Shown here: piece after piece, positions 17,557 through 26,589 of the stretch
Position numbering within the stretch: the first letter of the stretch is position 1
How the letters are laid out: each line of letters starts with the position of its first letter
Origin: Megaera_A sp965233855
GTDB taxonomy: Bacteria; Pseudomonadota; Alphaproteobacteria; Rickettsiales; Rickettsiaceae
Length of the DNA: 64,000 nucleotides
Assembly: GCA_965233855.1 (NCBI GenBank)
Contig: OZ247586.1
Span: 1,364,001 to 1,428,000 of the forward strand
Direction: 5' to 3'
Position numbers and translations under genes: made by a program
Notes under the pieces: generated by a model
Database searches by the model: none
The model's input: only the letters and a program-made list of their open reading frames with translations
Told to the model about the DNA's origin: nothing

Positions 17557-17938
17557 ATGAAAGATAATGAAAAGCAAAGTACAGGTTTAGATGCAGCGGC
17601 TAGAACACAGGAAGAAGTAGACAGAGCGCGTTAAGAAGCAAGAGAAGCTAATGTCGGCGCAGGAGAGATGGTATGGACACCTTAATAGTAAGGAGGTCGA
17701 TATTGAGATAGAAGATGATAAACCTCACGTGGGAGGGAGTAAAAAGGAATCAACTACAACGATTGAAATTGATGATGAGATTCCTGGTAAAAGGAGTTGA
17801 TCTGCAAAAGTGAAAGATGTGGTCAATAAAATGCGTGAGGAACTTACTAGATCTTGGGCGGGTATAAAATCCAAAGGTTCAGCCTCCGCTCACCCGGTGG
17901 CTAAGCATATGGCTAATAAAGATAATAGAGAATTATAG
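17557..17938 (+). pseudogene. Decayed small gene in the Sca4 locus
   Basis: An ATG at 17557 opens a frame reading MKDNEKQSTGLDAAARTQEE that meets a TAA after 25 codons. Further open pieces follow up to a TAG at 17936, with a stop at about 17800. The last piece ends SKGSASAHPVAKHMANKDN, which recalls the SPAVQRLSAHTREN tail of the long Sca4 paralogue. It is best read as the worn-down end of another locus member, perhaps the original 3' part of the short Sca4 gene. Confidence 0.5.
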
Positions 17939-18023
17939 ATAAAATTATTACTATGCTTGATGTATTAGCACATAAAAACTAACTTTTTAATAAAAGGTTG
18001 ATATTTGAGGCCTTAACAAAGAA

Positions 18024-18069
18024 GTATTTTCTTGAAATAGTTTGCAAAACTGCGTTACCATTAATTTAG
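18024..18069 (+). promoter_or_regulatory. Promoter block of the Sca4 locus, copy 2
   Basis: TTGAAA (18032-18037) and TACCAT (18056-18061) lie 18 bp apart, 39 bp before the start codon of the long Sca4 gene. The block matches 13121-13164 in order and spacing of its conserved words. Confidence 0.55.
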
Positions 18070-18099
18070 TGTATTTACTATAAAATAGCAGGGTATGTA

Positions 18100-20190
18100 A
18101 TGGACGGTTCTGAAGAAGATGATTTTATTGATTCAATTGAAGAAGAAAGGGAAGAAGATTCAGTGGTTCCTGATGCAGGAAATCAAGTGGAAGCAGCTGG
18201 GGCAAAGCCAAAAGCTGAACCAACGGTAACAGTTAAGCCAAATGTACAAGCTGATAAACCGGTTGAAGGTCCTGATTCTGAGGACACGCCAAAAAATCCG
18301 AAAGAGGTTGCTAATAAAAAACTTGCTGCATTTTTTGAAAAAAATGGTGTTACTCTTTCTCCTGCAGAGCAAGGTTTAGTTACAGAAATGGTACATACAT
18401 CTAATTTAATGAATGGTAAATCTCCACGAGTGATGCAAAAGGTAAGTGGAAAATTACAGGGAGTTGAAACTATATTGTTAGCTCATCCAGAGTTGGATGC
18501 ACACGCTGATGAATTTTGTCAGATTATTGAAGATGTTGCAACTAATCCAGATACTGTAAAGTACATGCGAGACAATCATTTTGATGTAACAAGAGCAAAA
18601 TTTGCAGGTTCAGCTCAGATGAAATCTGATCAGGAAGTTGTTCCTGAGGAAATGTCACAAGCAGTAGTTCCAAGAGAGGCGTCGCAAGAAGTGGGTCTTA
18701 GTACAGAACCGCAGGCAAAAGATAGTGTAATCTTTGCGCCGAAGGAAGAAGGTGCTGCCCAAAAAGTCAGTGCAGGTGATGTAGTTGATCCCATTACACA
18801 AGCAATACGTGATGAAATCTTGGCTAAGCAGCAATTGCTTCTTCAGGAAGAAATTGCTAAGGGCATGGAAGGAGAAGAGAAAGAAGATTTTTTAGCTCAA
18901 GATTTAACAGCAATTCGTTCTTATTTGCAGAGTGATGCAGGAAAACAAGCTGTTGATGATGTAATGAAAAATCCTGAACTTCAAAAGCAAATGCATGGCA
19001 TTGAGAGGGATGGTTATAAAACCGTGCATACAAAGTTTGAGGAAAGTTTCCGTGATGTTGATTGGGATAAAAGTGCTGATAAAGTGCGAATCACGGATGT
19101 TACTGATGACAATGGAAAAGCTGTATGTACATTGAAAGAAACAACAGTTGATACTGATCCTCAGACTGTTACTCTTGCTGACGGGTCTCAGCAGACAATT
19201 AATAATTTTAGAAAAATTGATTTTCCAAGAGAGCTTGAAACGGGGAATGGACCGATGCACGTTTCTATGGCAGTTAGAGACGTAAATGGTAATAATATTT
19301 CCGAGAAAGAGGCTGTTTATTTTACTGCTCACTATGATGATAATGGTAAATTAACAGAAGTTAGTTCTCCAACACCAGTACATTTCTCTGGAGATGGTCC
19401 TGATGCTATTGGATATATTGAGGTTGATGGTAAGGCATATACCTTACCTGTAACCAAAGGAAAATACCAGGAGATGATGCAAGAAGTTGCTAAAAATAAT
19501 GGCATTGAGGAAGCTAAAGATAAAGTGGTGATGCAAGATAAGGAGCAAGAAGTGCTAGCAATAGAGGATGCTCCGAAAGAGAAGCCTCTGTCTATTGAGG
19601 ACACGGATAAGCCAAAGCCATTAGCAATAGAAGACGCCCCAGCTAAACCATTGGCTATTGAAGACGCTCCAGCAAAGAAACCTAAACAAGCTGCAAAGCC
19701 GTTGGCGATTGAAGATGCGCCGAAAGGGGAACCAAAAAAACAAACTGAAGCTCAGGCTTTGGCTGAGAAAATGAAACAAAGCCGTGCTGTTAGAGGCAAT
19801 GAAGTTTCCGCTCCTGAATCAAAAGGTGGTGGTGAGGTTGTTAATGTTAAGGCCAAGCCAGAACCCAAGTTTAAGCCATTAAAACTTGATGATATTGAGT
19901 CAGCAGAATTGCCTGATGTTGGGAGGCAAGCAAATCTATTAGATGCAGCAGCTAAAGTAGCTGATGCGTTATCTGACTTGGTTAAGGGTGTAAAGGATGC
20001 AGCAAAACCTGGTATTAATGCAAGAACAGGAGAAAGAGTGTCTCCGGCTGTTCAAAGACTTAGTGCTCATACTAGAGAAAATGTAGATCCTGCTGTCGCA
20101 CGCGGTGCTCAATCAAAAGGTGCTGGGAAAGCTCGAGTTATGTCTACACCAAATGTTGCAGCTCCCAAGCCGAATGGCCAAAGTAGATAA
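18100..20190 (+). CDS. Sca4-like protein, long paralogue with LAIEDAP repeats
   Basis: The 696-residue protein has no signal peptide. It has four parts: an acidic start (MDGSEEDDFIDSIEEERE); a unique helical region to about residue 220; a Sca4 N-terminal domain at about 228-467 (DPITQAIRDE, QMHGIERDGYKTVH, FRKIDFPRELETG, AVYFTAHYDDNGK, KGKYQEMMQEV); and a low-complexity tail. The tail holds five LAIEDAP-type units (about residues 484-541), then a lysine-rich region ending near GQSR. The domain is closely related to that of the gene at 16462. Rickettsia Sca4 is secreted into the host cell and binds vinculin; a secreted role here is inferred from family and locus. It has its own promoter, shared in sequence with the first gene of the locus. 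Confidence 0.85.
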   Translation: MDGSEEDDFIDSIEEEREEDSVVPDAGNQVEAAGAKPKAEPTVTVKPNVQADKPVEGPDSEDTPKNPKEVANKKLAAFFEKNGVTLSPAEQGLVTEMVHTSNLMNGKSPRVMQKVSGKLQGVETILLAHPELDAHADEFCQIIEDVATNPDTVKYMRDNHFDVTRAKFAGSAQMKSDQEVVPEEMSQAVVPREASQEVGLSTEPQAKDSVIFAPKEEGAAQKVSAGDVVDPITQAIRDEILAKQQLLLQEEIAKGMEGEEKEDFLAQDLTAIRSYLQSDAGKQAVDDVMKNPELQKQMHGIERDGYKTVHTKFEESFRDVDWDKSADKVRITDVTDDNGKAVCTLKETTVDTDPQTVTLADGSQQTINNFRKIDFPRELETGNGPMHVSMAVRDVNGNNISEKEAVYFTAHYDDNGKLTEVSSPTPVHFSGDGPDAIGYIEVDGKAYTLPVTKGKYQEMMQEVAKNNGIEEAKDKVVMQDKEQEVLAIEDAPKEKPLSIEDTDKPKPLAIEDAPAKPLAIEDAPAKKPKQAAKPLAIEDAPKGEPKKQTEAQALAEKMKQSRAVRGNEVSAPESKGGGEVVNVKAKPEPKFKPLKLDDIESAELPDVGRQANLLDAAAKVADALSDLVKGVKDAAKPGINARTGERVSPAVQRLSAHTRENVDPAVARGAQSKGAGKARVMSTPNVAAPKPNGQSR
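19551..19725 (+). repeat. Tandem LAIEDAP-type coding repeat
   Basis: Five short units encode VLAIEDAP, PLSIEDTD, PLAIEDAP, PLAIEDAP and PLAIEDAP, separated by 2-10 Lys/Pro/Ala-rich residues. Codon use varies between units (GCAATA, GCTATT, GCGATT for Ala-Ile), so the protein sequence rather than the DNA is kept. This is typical of short linear motifs in effectors. Confidence 0.85.
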
Positions 20191-20193
20191 AGT

Positions 20194-21003
20194 TTATTTT
20201 TTAGAATTTATCCATTTGGCAATTAAGTTTTCAAAATATAGTTTTAAGTTCTGCATTTCGTAGGGCTTATCTATTGTTAGATATTTTATAGTTGGATTTG
20301 AATTTTTAATCCATTTGAGTTCTGCTATACATATTATTTTTGAACCTTTGTTTAAAATAAAATGATAATAATTACTATTAGAGAAATTTGAGTGATTAGG
20401 GTTATATTTTATTCCTTGAGAGTTAAAAAAATTATATGCAATGTTATGATATGCTTTCCATTCTATATGATGAGTGCAAAATCTAAAATTTAGACCATTA
20501 TATCTAGATTTATCCAATATTTTTCTTATAAACTTATCTTTACCTAAATTATATCCGGTAAAGATTGATTTGTTTTTTTTATGGGATTCTTCAATCTCAA
20601 TTAATTCTTGTTTTAGAATATTATATTCTGTTCTTGCTTTGGGTGAGCTTAGTAAATAATCTCGAAATAAGATATTAAGTTTTATATCTGGGTTATCTTT
20701 CTCGTAAACATGTAAGTTTATGTCGTGTGGAGTTTTCTTTCTAAAAAAATGCCTCAATGGAATATTAAACTCACCACGATATTCATAGTCTATTGATAGT
20801 AGTGGGGAATGAGATTTCGATAAAGAGTTGACCTCTATAATAATATCTATTTTTGGTTTTGCATAAAGCTCTGGAATGGATGTTGAGCCTATATGATAAA
20901 TATTGATACAATTATCTCCAAGCGAAGATTTCAGATTCAGAGATTCCTGTTAAAACCATATAGGTCAATCTGAATTATATTCTGTAATTTCAATTTTTTT
21001 CAT
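20194..21003 (-). pseudogene. GrpB-like protein fused to a second domain, with early stop codons
   Basis: From the ATG at 21003 the frame reads MKKIEITEYNSD, a TGA, PIWF, a TAA, then QESLNLKSSLGDN and on without a break to 20194. The first part matches the GrpB/UPF0157 nucleotidyltransferase-like family: YHIGSTSIPELYAKPKIDII, RHFFRKKTPHDINLHVYEKD and NILFRDYLLSSPKA. The last ~90 residues form a separate domain that may be an acetyltransferase-like module. Two stop codons close to the start, one of each kind, argue for a pseudogene rather than recoding. A shortened 187-residue product from a TTG at 20757 would lack the HIGSTS core. Confidence 0.72.
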
Positions 21004-21015
21004 ACGGGTAATAAT

Positions 21016-21054
21016 AAACCCCGCAAAGTTTCAAATCAACTATTTACGGGGCTT
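21016..21054 (-). terminator. Terminator downstream of tlc
   Basis: On the minus strand AAGCCCCGTAAA pairs with TTTGCGGGGTTT over 12 positions, two of them G-U, and is followed by ATTATT. It lies 24 bp after the tlc stop. Confidence 0.75.
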
Positions 21055-21077
21055 ATCTATATATAAGTAAAAGCTAA

Positions 21078-22589
21078 TTAACCGTTTGCTTCTGCTTCAT
21101 TTTCAGCAAGTTTTTTCTTATATTCTTTGCCAAGTCCTCTAACAGCATATAGCCATAAGATAACTACAACAAAGAATATACCTGCAAAATATGGTGTTGC
21201 TTCAACGAAGCTATATGCAGGCATTAGGATAAAGAAGGTTGATTGGATAATACCACCACCAGATTTACCAAACCTACCACCAACAACATCAACAGCAGCT
21301 TTACCTTTTGATTTCATTTCATCATCAAGAGGAATGTAAGCCATTTCTTTTGTTGAATCAAATAGTGAATACTTAACTGCTTTACTTAAAACATTCTGTG
21401 CTGCGCCAATTGCTGTAACCATTGCAAGAGGTCCAGTACCCAAGAATGCTGCAATTTGTAGGGCAAAGCTATTTTCAAATATTATAAAAGAAAAGAAAGC
21501 AAGACCAGTGCACAGAATCATTAATGGTGTGAATGTTGCCGCTACTGACCAAGATACTCTTCTTAAAATATTAGCACCTACTAGCATGAAGAATATAGCT
21601 GCAAATCCTTGATAAGCCTGGAATGTTCCCATGTATGAAGTATAACCTTCAACAGTTGGATACATTTCGTGGAGTTTAGATTTCCAAACACCTTCAACAA
21701 GGTTGATTGAAATTCCATAAGCTAAGATAAGCATTGCAATAAGTGCAAGATATTTAGATGTGAAGATCATTTTAAAGCTATCGCCAAGGCTAAGTTTAGT
21801 TTTTTTCTTTTTCTTGACACCTGATTTTGCGCCATCATATAGACTAGGATCAGTAAGAACATTATTATTAATCCATCTATATAGGAACATGATTATGAAT
21901 CCACTAAATATAACAGTACATAGAACTGGGATTAATTTTACTTCGTCCGGTACCAATTGAATGTCTTTATTTAGTAGGAAATAGAATGATACTGCTACAA
22001 GTGGAAGTGCAATATTACCAAGTAGTCCAAACATTGAATAGAATCGCTTGGCTTCATCTGTTCTAGTAATTTGGTTGGCAAATTGCCAGAATAATAAGCT
22101 AAGCATCATGCTTCCCCAAAGTTCTGCCATTGCATAGAATGAAGCATAACTCCAATTACCAGCTATTTTAATAAACCACTGTAAGTTTGGATATTGTTTA
22201 ACTAGTGCATCAATTGTGCTAGCTTGTGGATGAAACATTTCCGGATTTGGGTATAAAACAAAAGCAAAAAAAGCAAAAAATCCGATAAAAAAGGCTGTTA
22301 CTGTATAGAATACTTTTTGAGGGTTCATCATGTTGCAAAGTTTTGCATACATGATCATCATGATAATTGCTGTTGGAAGAACCACATATGTTTTTAAGAA
22401 GCTGATTGATTCTGCACCAATGTGTGTAACAACTAGGCCATCTTTTACAGATCTAACAGTTGCATAGTTAAATAATATAAAGGCCATCATTAAAGCCATG
22501 GGGATGAATTTCTTATTCTCATTCCATTCTATTGGCCAAAATATTCTTCTTAGTTCAGCTAAAAAGTCTTTCTTCTCAGAATTTTCCAT
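21078..22589 (-). CDS. tlc: ATP/ADP translocase
   Basis: The 503-residue protein is an ADP/ATP carrier of the Tlc/NTT family, found in Rickettsiales, Chlamydiae and plastids. It exchanges host ATP for bacterial ADP across the inner membrane. It has about 12 membrane helices spread over the length. Family stretches include RRIFWPIEWNENKKFIPMAL at the start, FILFNYATVRSVKDGLVVT (helix 1, with a charged RSVKD cluster), YAMAELWGSMMLSLLFW, GISINLVEGVWKSKL, and SLFDSTKEMAYIPLDDEMKS. Length is normal. Rickettsia species carry several tlc paralogues with different nucleotide preferences; this one resembles the ATP/ADP exchanger type, but specificity cannot be proven. It is strong evidence for an intracellular lifestyle. 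Confidence 0.96.
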   Translation of the reverse strand: MENSEKKDFLAELRRIFWPIEWNENKKFIPMALMMAFILFNYATVRSVKDGLVVTHIGAESISFLKTYVVLPTAIIMMIMYAKLCNMMNPQKVFYTVTAFFIGFFAFFAFVLYPNPEMFHPQASTIDALVKQYPNLQWFIKIAGNWSYASFYAMAELWGSMMLSLLFWQFANQITRTDEAKRFYSMFGLLGNIALPLVAVSFYFLLNKDIQLVPDEVKLIPVLCTVIFSGFIIMFLYRWINNNVLTDPSLYDGAKSGVKKKKKTKLSLGDSFKMIFTSKYLALIAMLILAYGISINLVEGVWKSKLHEMYPTVEGYTSYMGTFQAYQGFAAIFFMLVGANILRRVSWSVAATFTPLMILCTGLAFFSFIIFENSFALQIAAFLGTGPLAMVTAIGAAQNVLSKAVKYSLFDSTKEMAYIPLDDEMKSKGKAAVDVVGGRFGKSGGGIIQSTFFILMPAYSFVEATPYFAGIFFVVVILWLYAVRGLGKEYKKKLAENEAEANG

Positions 22590-22663
22590 TACTATATATG
22601 CATTTAGTTGATTAATTATGTTAACACCATAGAGGAAAACTTGTAAAAAGTCAATACCAATAG

Positions 22664-23584
22664 TTAATTATTGTTTACCTTAAGTAAAAGTGAAATCCAT
22701 CTATTATCAGAAAATATTTTTTCTACTGCAAATCCAGCGTCTGAATAATGTTCTTCTATGTTTTTTTGCTGATAATCTAAAAACCCGGATAGAATGACTT
22801 GAGTGTCATTGTGGCAAAGGGATTTAATGTTGTTTTTCATGGAAATAAGAGGAGCGGATAAGATGTTACTTACAATTAAATCAAATGGTTTATTCCATTT
22901 TGGTGGAACATTCAAACTATCTTGGTTGTTTTGGTAAAATTCTATATTTGAATTATTAAAACTTTGATTGTCTTTAGCAACCTTTATTGATATTTCCTCG
23001 ATATCACATGCAAGAATATTTGATGATGGCCATAATTTTTCAGCGGCAAAGCTAAGAATTCCACTACCTGTTCCAATATCAAATACATTATTTATTTTAT
23101 AATTTTCTAATTCTTCCATTGCTTGTATGCATAGAGAAGTAGTTGCATGGTCTCCTGTTCCAAATGCTCTTGATGCTTCTATATAGATTGGAGTTTTATC
23201 ACTTGGACAAGTTTTGCTTCTATTGGAAGAGGTGATAAAAAATTTTCCGATTTCTATTGGCTGTAGTTGTTTTTGGTATTCAGTCACCCAATCTTTATCT
23301 TCAACTACTTCAAAAGTTATTGGAGAATTGATTCTGAGATTATGTTTAGTAGCAAACTTTTGTAGTTCATTTTGCAAGGTTGAGAGTTTTGGTTCTTCTT
23401 CAACAAAAACTTCGAATGCCCATAAATCATCAGGCTGTGAGTCTATTGTAGAAGATTCAACTTCATATGTACTTATTCCTAGAATATTTTCTGGGAAGAG
23501 TTTCTCAAAAAGCTCTATATATTGATAGTTTGTATTAAAGCAAATTTTATGAGTTATTTTTGGTTGACTAAATGGGTTATTCAT
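22664..23584 (-). CDS. prmA: Ribosomal protein L11 methyltransferase
   Basis: The 306-residue enzyme trimethylates lysines and the N-terminus of ribosomal protein L11 using S-adenosylmethionine. The N-terminal substrate-recognition domain is followed by a methyltransferase domain. Markers are EASRAFGTGDHATTSLC, motif I VFDIGTGSGILSFAA, ACDIEEISIKVAKDN, and FDLIVSNILSAPLI with the Asn-Ile-Leu stretch of PrmA. It lies 74 bp upstream of tlc on the same strand and may share a transcript with it. Confidence 0.93.
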   Translation of the reverse strand: MNNPFSQPKITHKICFNTNYQYIELFEKLFPENILGISTYEVESSTIDSQPDDLWAFEVFVEEEPKLSTLQNELQKFATKHNLRINSPITFEVVEDKDWVTEYQKQLQPIEIGKFFITSSNRSKTCPSDKTPIYIEASRAFGTGDHATTSLCIQAMEELENYKINNVFDIGTGSGILSFAAEKLWPSSNILACDIEEISIKVAKDNQSFNNSNIEFYQNNQDSLNVPPKWNKPFDLIVSNILSAPLISMKNNIKSLCHNDTQVILSGFLDYQQKNIEEHYSDAGFAVEKIFSDNRWISLLLKVNNN

Positions 23585-23673
23585 TGTTTTAATAATATAT
23601 GTTCTATTTTAAAAATGTGTATATCAATTATTTGATATTTATTCAATGTTTTCAGAAAAAAAGAGAGATAAAT

Positions 23674-24060
23674 ATGAGTTTTACAAAAAATATTATTGCT
23701 GGGTTAATATTAATTTTATTTACCCTAAACGTGGGCGCAGCAGAGACGAATGCAACGACTTCTTCGGCGCCAAAAGCGAAATTGCGAGGGCCAGCTGAAT
23801 TTCAAAAAGTAATTGATGATTATAAGGCTTATGTAGCTAAAATTCCTCCGAAAATTAGGGATGAAATTATTGAATACAGAAAATCAGTAGCAAAATTAAA
23901 TAAGCAAAAGAGATTGCTTTTTAGACAATTATCGCAAGCTAGTCAGAATTACTTAAAAAAAGAGCGGAAATATAAAAAGAAACTGCCTTTGAGTCGTAAA
24001 AATTTGATTAATATTGAAAATCCAGGTGCGAAAGCAAGTAAGAAATCAGCTAAAAAATAA
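23674..24060 (+). CDS. Small basic secreted protein
   Basis: From the ATG at 23674, preceded by AGAGAGA, the product has 128 residues. A signal peptide is clear: a short start, a hydrophobic core IIAGLILILFTLNVG, and a likely cut after GAA (about residue 22). The mature part is lysine-rich with a helical middle (IRDEIIEYRKSVAKLNKQKR) and a very basic tail (KASKKSAKK). I do not recognise a family. It is likely periplasmic or secreted. A longer frame from 23599 lacks support. It runs towards the methyltransferase gene with a 1-bp gap. Confidence 0.7.
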   Translation: MSFTKNIIAGLILILFTLNVGAAETNATTSSAPKAKLRGPAEFQKVIDDYKAYVAKIPPKIRDEIIEYRKSVAKLNKQKRLLFRQLSQASQNYLKKERKYKKKLPLSRKNLINIENPGAKASKKSAKK

Positions 24061-24061
24061 G

Positions 24062-24778
24062 TTAGCATTTTTTCATAAAGTAAATTGAGATTGGAGAGAC
24101 AGAGATTTCTTCTCTCCAATCTGTTCCGTTGTTTTGGTCGGCTAGTGGGTTGTATATTTCAAGAAGTTCAAGATTAGCTTTTTTCATAGCGGATAAATAA
24201 TCTTCCTTAGTCCAGTAGTAATCTTCAATTGAAAATCCTTTATCAATAAACTCAATTTTTACCTTTTTTCCACTTTCCAGAATTTTATTTTGAGGGAAGT
24301 CTGTATTTAGAGCGCTCCAATTATATTTATATGTATTTTCATTATCTAAAATTGCAACAAAATGCCCGTCTTTTTTAAGAACCCTGCTAATTTCCTTCAT
24401 CGTTTTTTCTATATCTTTTAAGGAACTCATTTCAAGTAATACAAAAGATGAAAACACTAAATTAAATTTAGTATTTTCAAATGGAATTTTTGAGTTTGTA
24501 ATAGTTAAGTAATCTCCATTTGGGTCATCTTGCTGTGCAAGCTCTATCATCTTGGGATTAATATCAACTCCTGAGGTTTTAAAGCCTAAGGATTTTAAAA
24601 AATTAGTTGAATGCCCAGTGCCACAGCCAAAATCTAGTGCATTAGACCCTGTTTTATATTTTTTGAATAGATCTGGGAGTTTACTAAATGCAAGGCTTTT
24701 TAACGAATTAGGCGGTGTTTTTACTGCATAAGCTTTCGCATATCTATCTAATTCAGTTTTATTATCTATTAGAGTCAT
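24062..24778 (-). CDS. Class I SAM-dependent methyltransferase
   Basis: The 238-residue protein is a Methyltransf_11/25-type enzyme. Motif I is ALDFGCGTGHSTNFL (about residues 48-62), the acidic motif II is GVDINPKMIELA, and a post-motif region NLVFSSFVLLEMSSLKDIEK leads to ISRVLKKDGHFVAI. The substrate is unknown. It is probably a small-molecule or quinone-type methyltransferase; there is no partner nearby to decide. It follows the receiver gene on the same strand by 20 bp. Confidence 0.8.
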   Translation of the reverse strand: MTLIDNKTELDRYAKAYAVKTPPNSLKSLAFSKLPDLFKKYKTGSNALDFGCGTGHSTNFLKSLGFKTSGVDINPKMIELAQQDDPNGDYLTITNSKIPFENTKFNLVFSSFVLLEMSSLKDIEKTMKEISRVLKKDGHFVAILDNENTYKYNWSALNTDFPQNKILESGKKVKIEFIDKGFSIEDYYWTKEDYLSAMKKANLELLEIYNPLADQNNGTDWREEISVSPISIYFMKKC

Positions 24779-24797
24779 GATTATAAAAATATTTATT

Positions 24798-25238
24798 TTA
24801 TTTATTAGGTATAATCATAACTAGTTTCTTTGTACAAGAAATTTTACAATTTTGAATAAGAATATTGAGATTAGAGCGAGTTTCTTCGAAAACTTTTTGG
24901 ATTAGAGGTTTTGAAAGTGTAGCATTACAATCTTTATTAGTATTCGAATCTTTCTCAGTAAGTGCAATAATAACAATATTGTCTAAGGTTGGTTGGTTTT
25001 TTATATTAGATAAGAGTTTTTGGCAATCAAGCCCAGGAATATTAGTGTCTAATACCATTAGATAATTATATTTTTGATGGTCAATGTTTTTATCAAATAA
25101 ATATTTACCTAAAGTAAAACTATTACCAAAATGTTTTACTTCACTAGTAATTCCTTTTCTTTGTAAATTAGCTTTGAATAGATTTGCATGGTCATAATCA
25201 TCGTCGACCAGCAATACAGTAATATCTTGATATTCCAT
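24798..25238 (-). CDS. Single-domain response regulator (receiver)
   Basis: The 146-residue protein is a CheY-like receiver with no output domain. The acidic pocket is LLVDDDYDHAN (about residues 10-20), the phospho-acceptor Asp lies in MVLDTNIPG (about residue 64), the Thr is in IIALTEKD and the conserved Lys in LSKPL. A basic tail follows. Its kinase is not nearby; a possible kinase fragment occurs at 29833-29934, but no link can be shown. It probably relays signals through phosphotransfer. Confidence 0.82.
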   Translation of the reverse strand: MEYQDITVLLVDDDYDHANLFKANLQRKGITSEVKHFGNSFTLGKYLFDKNIDHQKYNYLMVLDTNIPGLDCQKLLSNIKNQPTLDNIVIIALTEKDSNTNKDCNATLSKPLIQKVFEETRSNLNILIQNCKISCTKKLVMIIPNK

Positions 25239-25354
25239 ATAATATTCCCCCCAGAATGTTTCTTATATAAATTTAGTTTAACATATTTCTGCAATGTATA
25301 TCTAAAAAAAAATTCTAAGGTGTAGAAACAGCATATTAATTAGAGTTAGATATA

Positions 25355-25644
25355 ATGAACATATTCAAGCACCGTCACTTCAAATACGACATAATAATAT
25401 GGGCAGTGAGATGGTATTGTAAATATGGGATAAGCTATCGAGATTTAGAAGAGATGCTGACTGAAAGAGGGGTAGAAGTAGATCATTCAATTATATATCG
25501 TTGGGTTCAATATTATTTCTTCTGAAATCTTAAATAAACTTGAGGAAGCCTCGATTTGGACTTAGCTGGAGAGTTGACGAAACATATGTAAAGGTTAAAG
25601 GTAAATGGGTGCAAGGTGAAATTCGAATTATTACTGATAATTAA
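25355..25644 (+). pseudogene. IS6-family transposase remnant
   Basis: The start MNIFKHRHFKYDIIIWAVRW is typical of IS6/IS26-type transposases, followed by KYGISYRDLEEMLTERGVEV and IIYRWVQ. The frame then shifts, and the next piece reads KPRFGLSWRVDETYVKVKGKW, which holds the first catalytic Asp. It breaks off soon after in IRIITDN. About half the usual length is missing, so it is dead. Confidence 0.85.
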
Positions 25645-25830
25645 CCTTATAAAGAATAAAATTTATGGCAAAAACCAATCATCTACTACAACATATATGT
25701 TTTCAATCAGTATTATAATAATTTAGCAAAAGAATATTTTACTACCAAAGGTCATCATAATCATGAAAGTTTTATAGAACACCAGAACTCCGTTTTTCGA
25801 AAAATATTTGCACTATATAAGGAGAGCTTA

Positions 25831-26277
25831 TTGATAGCGAAAGAATATAAAAATCTGTATCAACAAATGAAGTCTATAGAAGGTCAAACTGTTACTTCTA
25901 TGAAGACAATTTGCATTAACTTAGTAAGTGGTTTAGAGGAAGGTGGTAGCTTGTGGGAACACATTACTAATACAATTACATCTATATCTGATATTGATTC
26001 GCAAGAAAGTGTTTTTACTACCCTAGAAGCTGAGTTTAGTAGAATGATTCTATCCAAGAATCGTCATGTCGGAATATACCAAAAACAATATTATGATTTT
26101 GTCTTGATGACTCAGAAATTCTTTGCAGAAATAGTAAAAATTGATTTAATCGTAGATTTTTCCTCATTACAATTATCAGAAGCAGAGAAGATAGAAATTT
26201 ATTCTAAATCTAGATCCGGAATTCCGTTACTTGCTGATGAGTATGAGAAACTACTACCTATTATTGTTACATCTTAA
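25831..26277 (+). CDS. Hypothetical helical protein
   Basis: The 148-residue product needs a TTG start, which sits about 8 bp after AAGGAG. The same frame stays open to 25723 with no ATG (TKGHHNHESFIEHQNSVF upstream), so it may be the 3' part of a truncated gene. It is helical and mildly acidic, without signal peptide or membrane segment. I do not recognise a family. It lies in the decay zone after the IS6 remnant. Confidence 0.4.
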   Translation: MIAKEYKNLYQQMKSIEGQTVTSMKTICINLVSGLEEGGSLWEHITNTITSISDIDSQESVFTTLEAEFSRMILSKNRHVGIYQKQYYDFVLMTQKFFAEIVKIDLIVDFSSLQLSEAEKIEIYSKSRSGIPLLADEYEKLLPIIVTS

Positions 26278-26589
26278 CCATTAGAACTAGTATATTCTAG
26301 TTCATTAGAAATGTTAAAATACTAATCTAAATGCAGATTATTTGATAAATCTAGTTGATCTCCAATCCTTACATTTCAGCTAATTCATAAAATGAATAAT
26401 TTGTTTTTCTTGTTAGAAGTAAGATAATATTTTTAATGATTTCTAGAAAATATTAGGCTCATTTACGATTTGCAACAGATTCTAAATTATTAGATATTGT
26501 TTTTAGTGTTACTAAACATAAAACTAATTCTGATCTTAATTTTATTAACTGACTCTTAAAACAGTATCAAAGGAAGTTTTTTTGATATA
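26278..26589. other. Gene-free stretch in the decay zone
   Basis: About 310 bp, very AT-rich, with stop codons in all frames. I see no gene, RNA or mobile-element end here. Confidence 0.5.

Noticed and set aside
20194..21003. TGA read as tryptophan in the GrpB-like gene
   Set aside because: A TAA stop follows five codons later in the same frame, and all other genes in the window use TGA as a stop.
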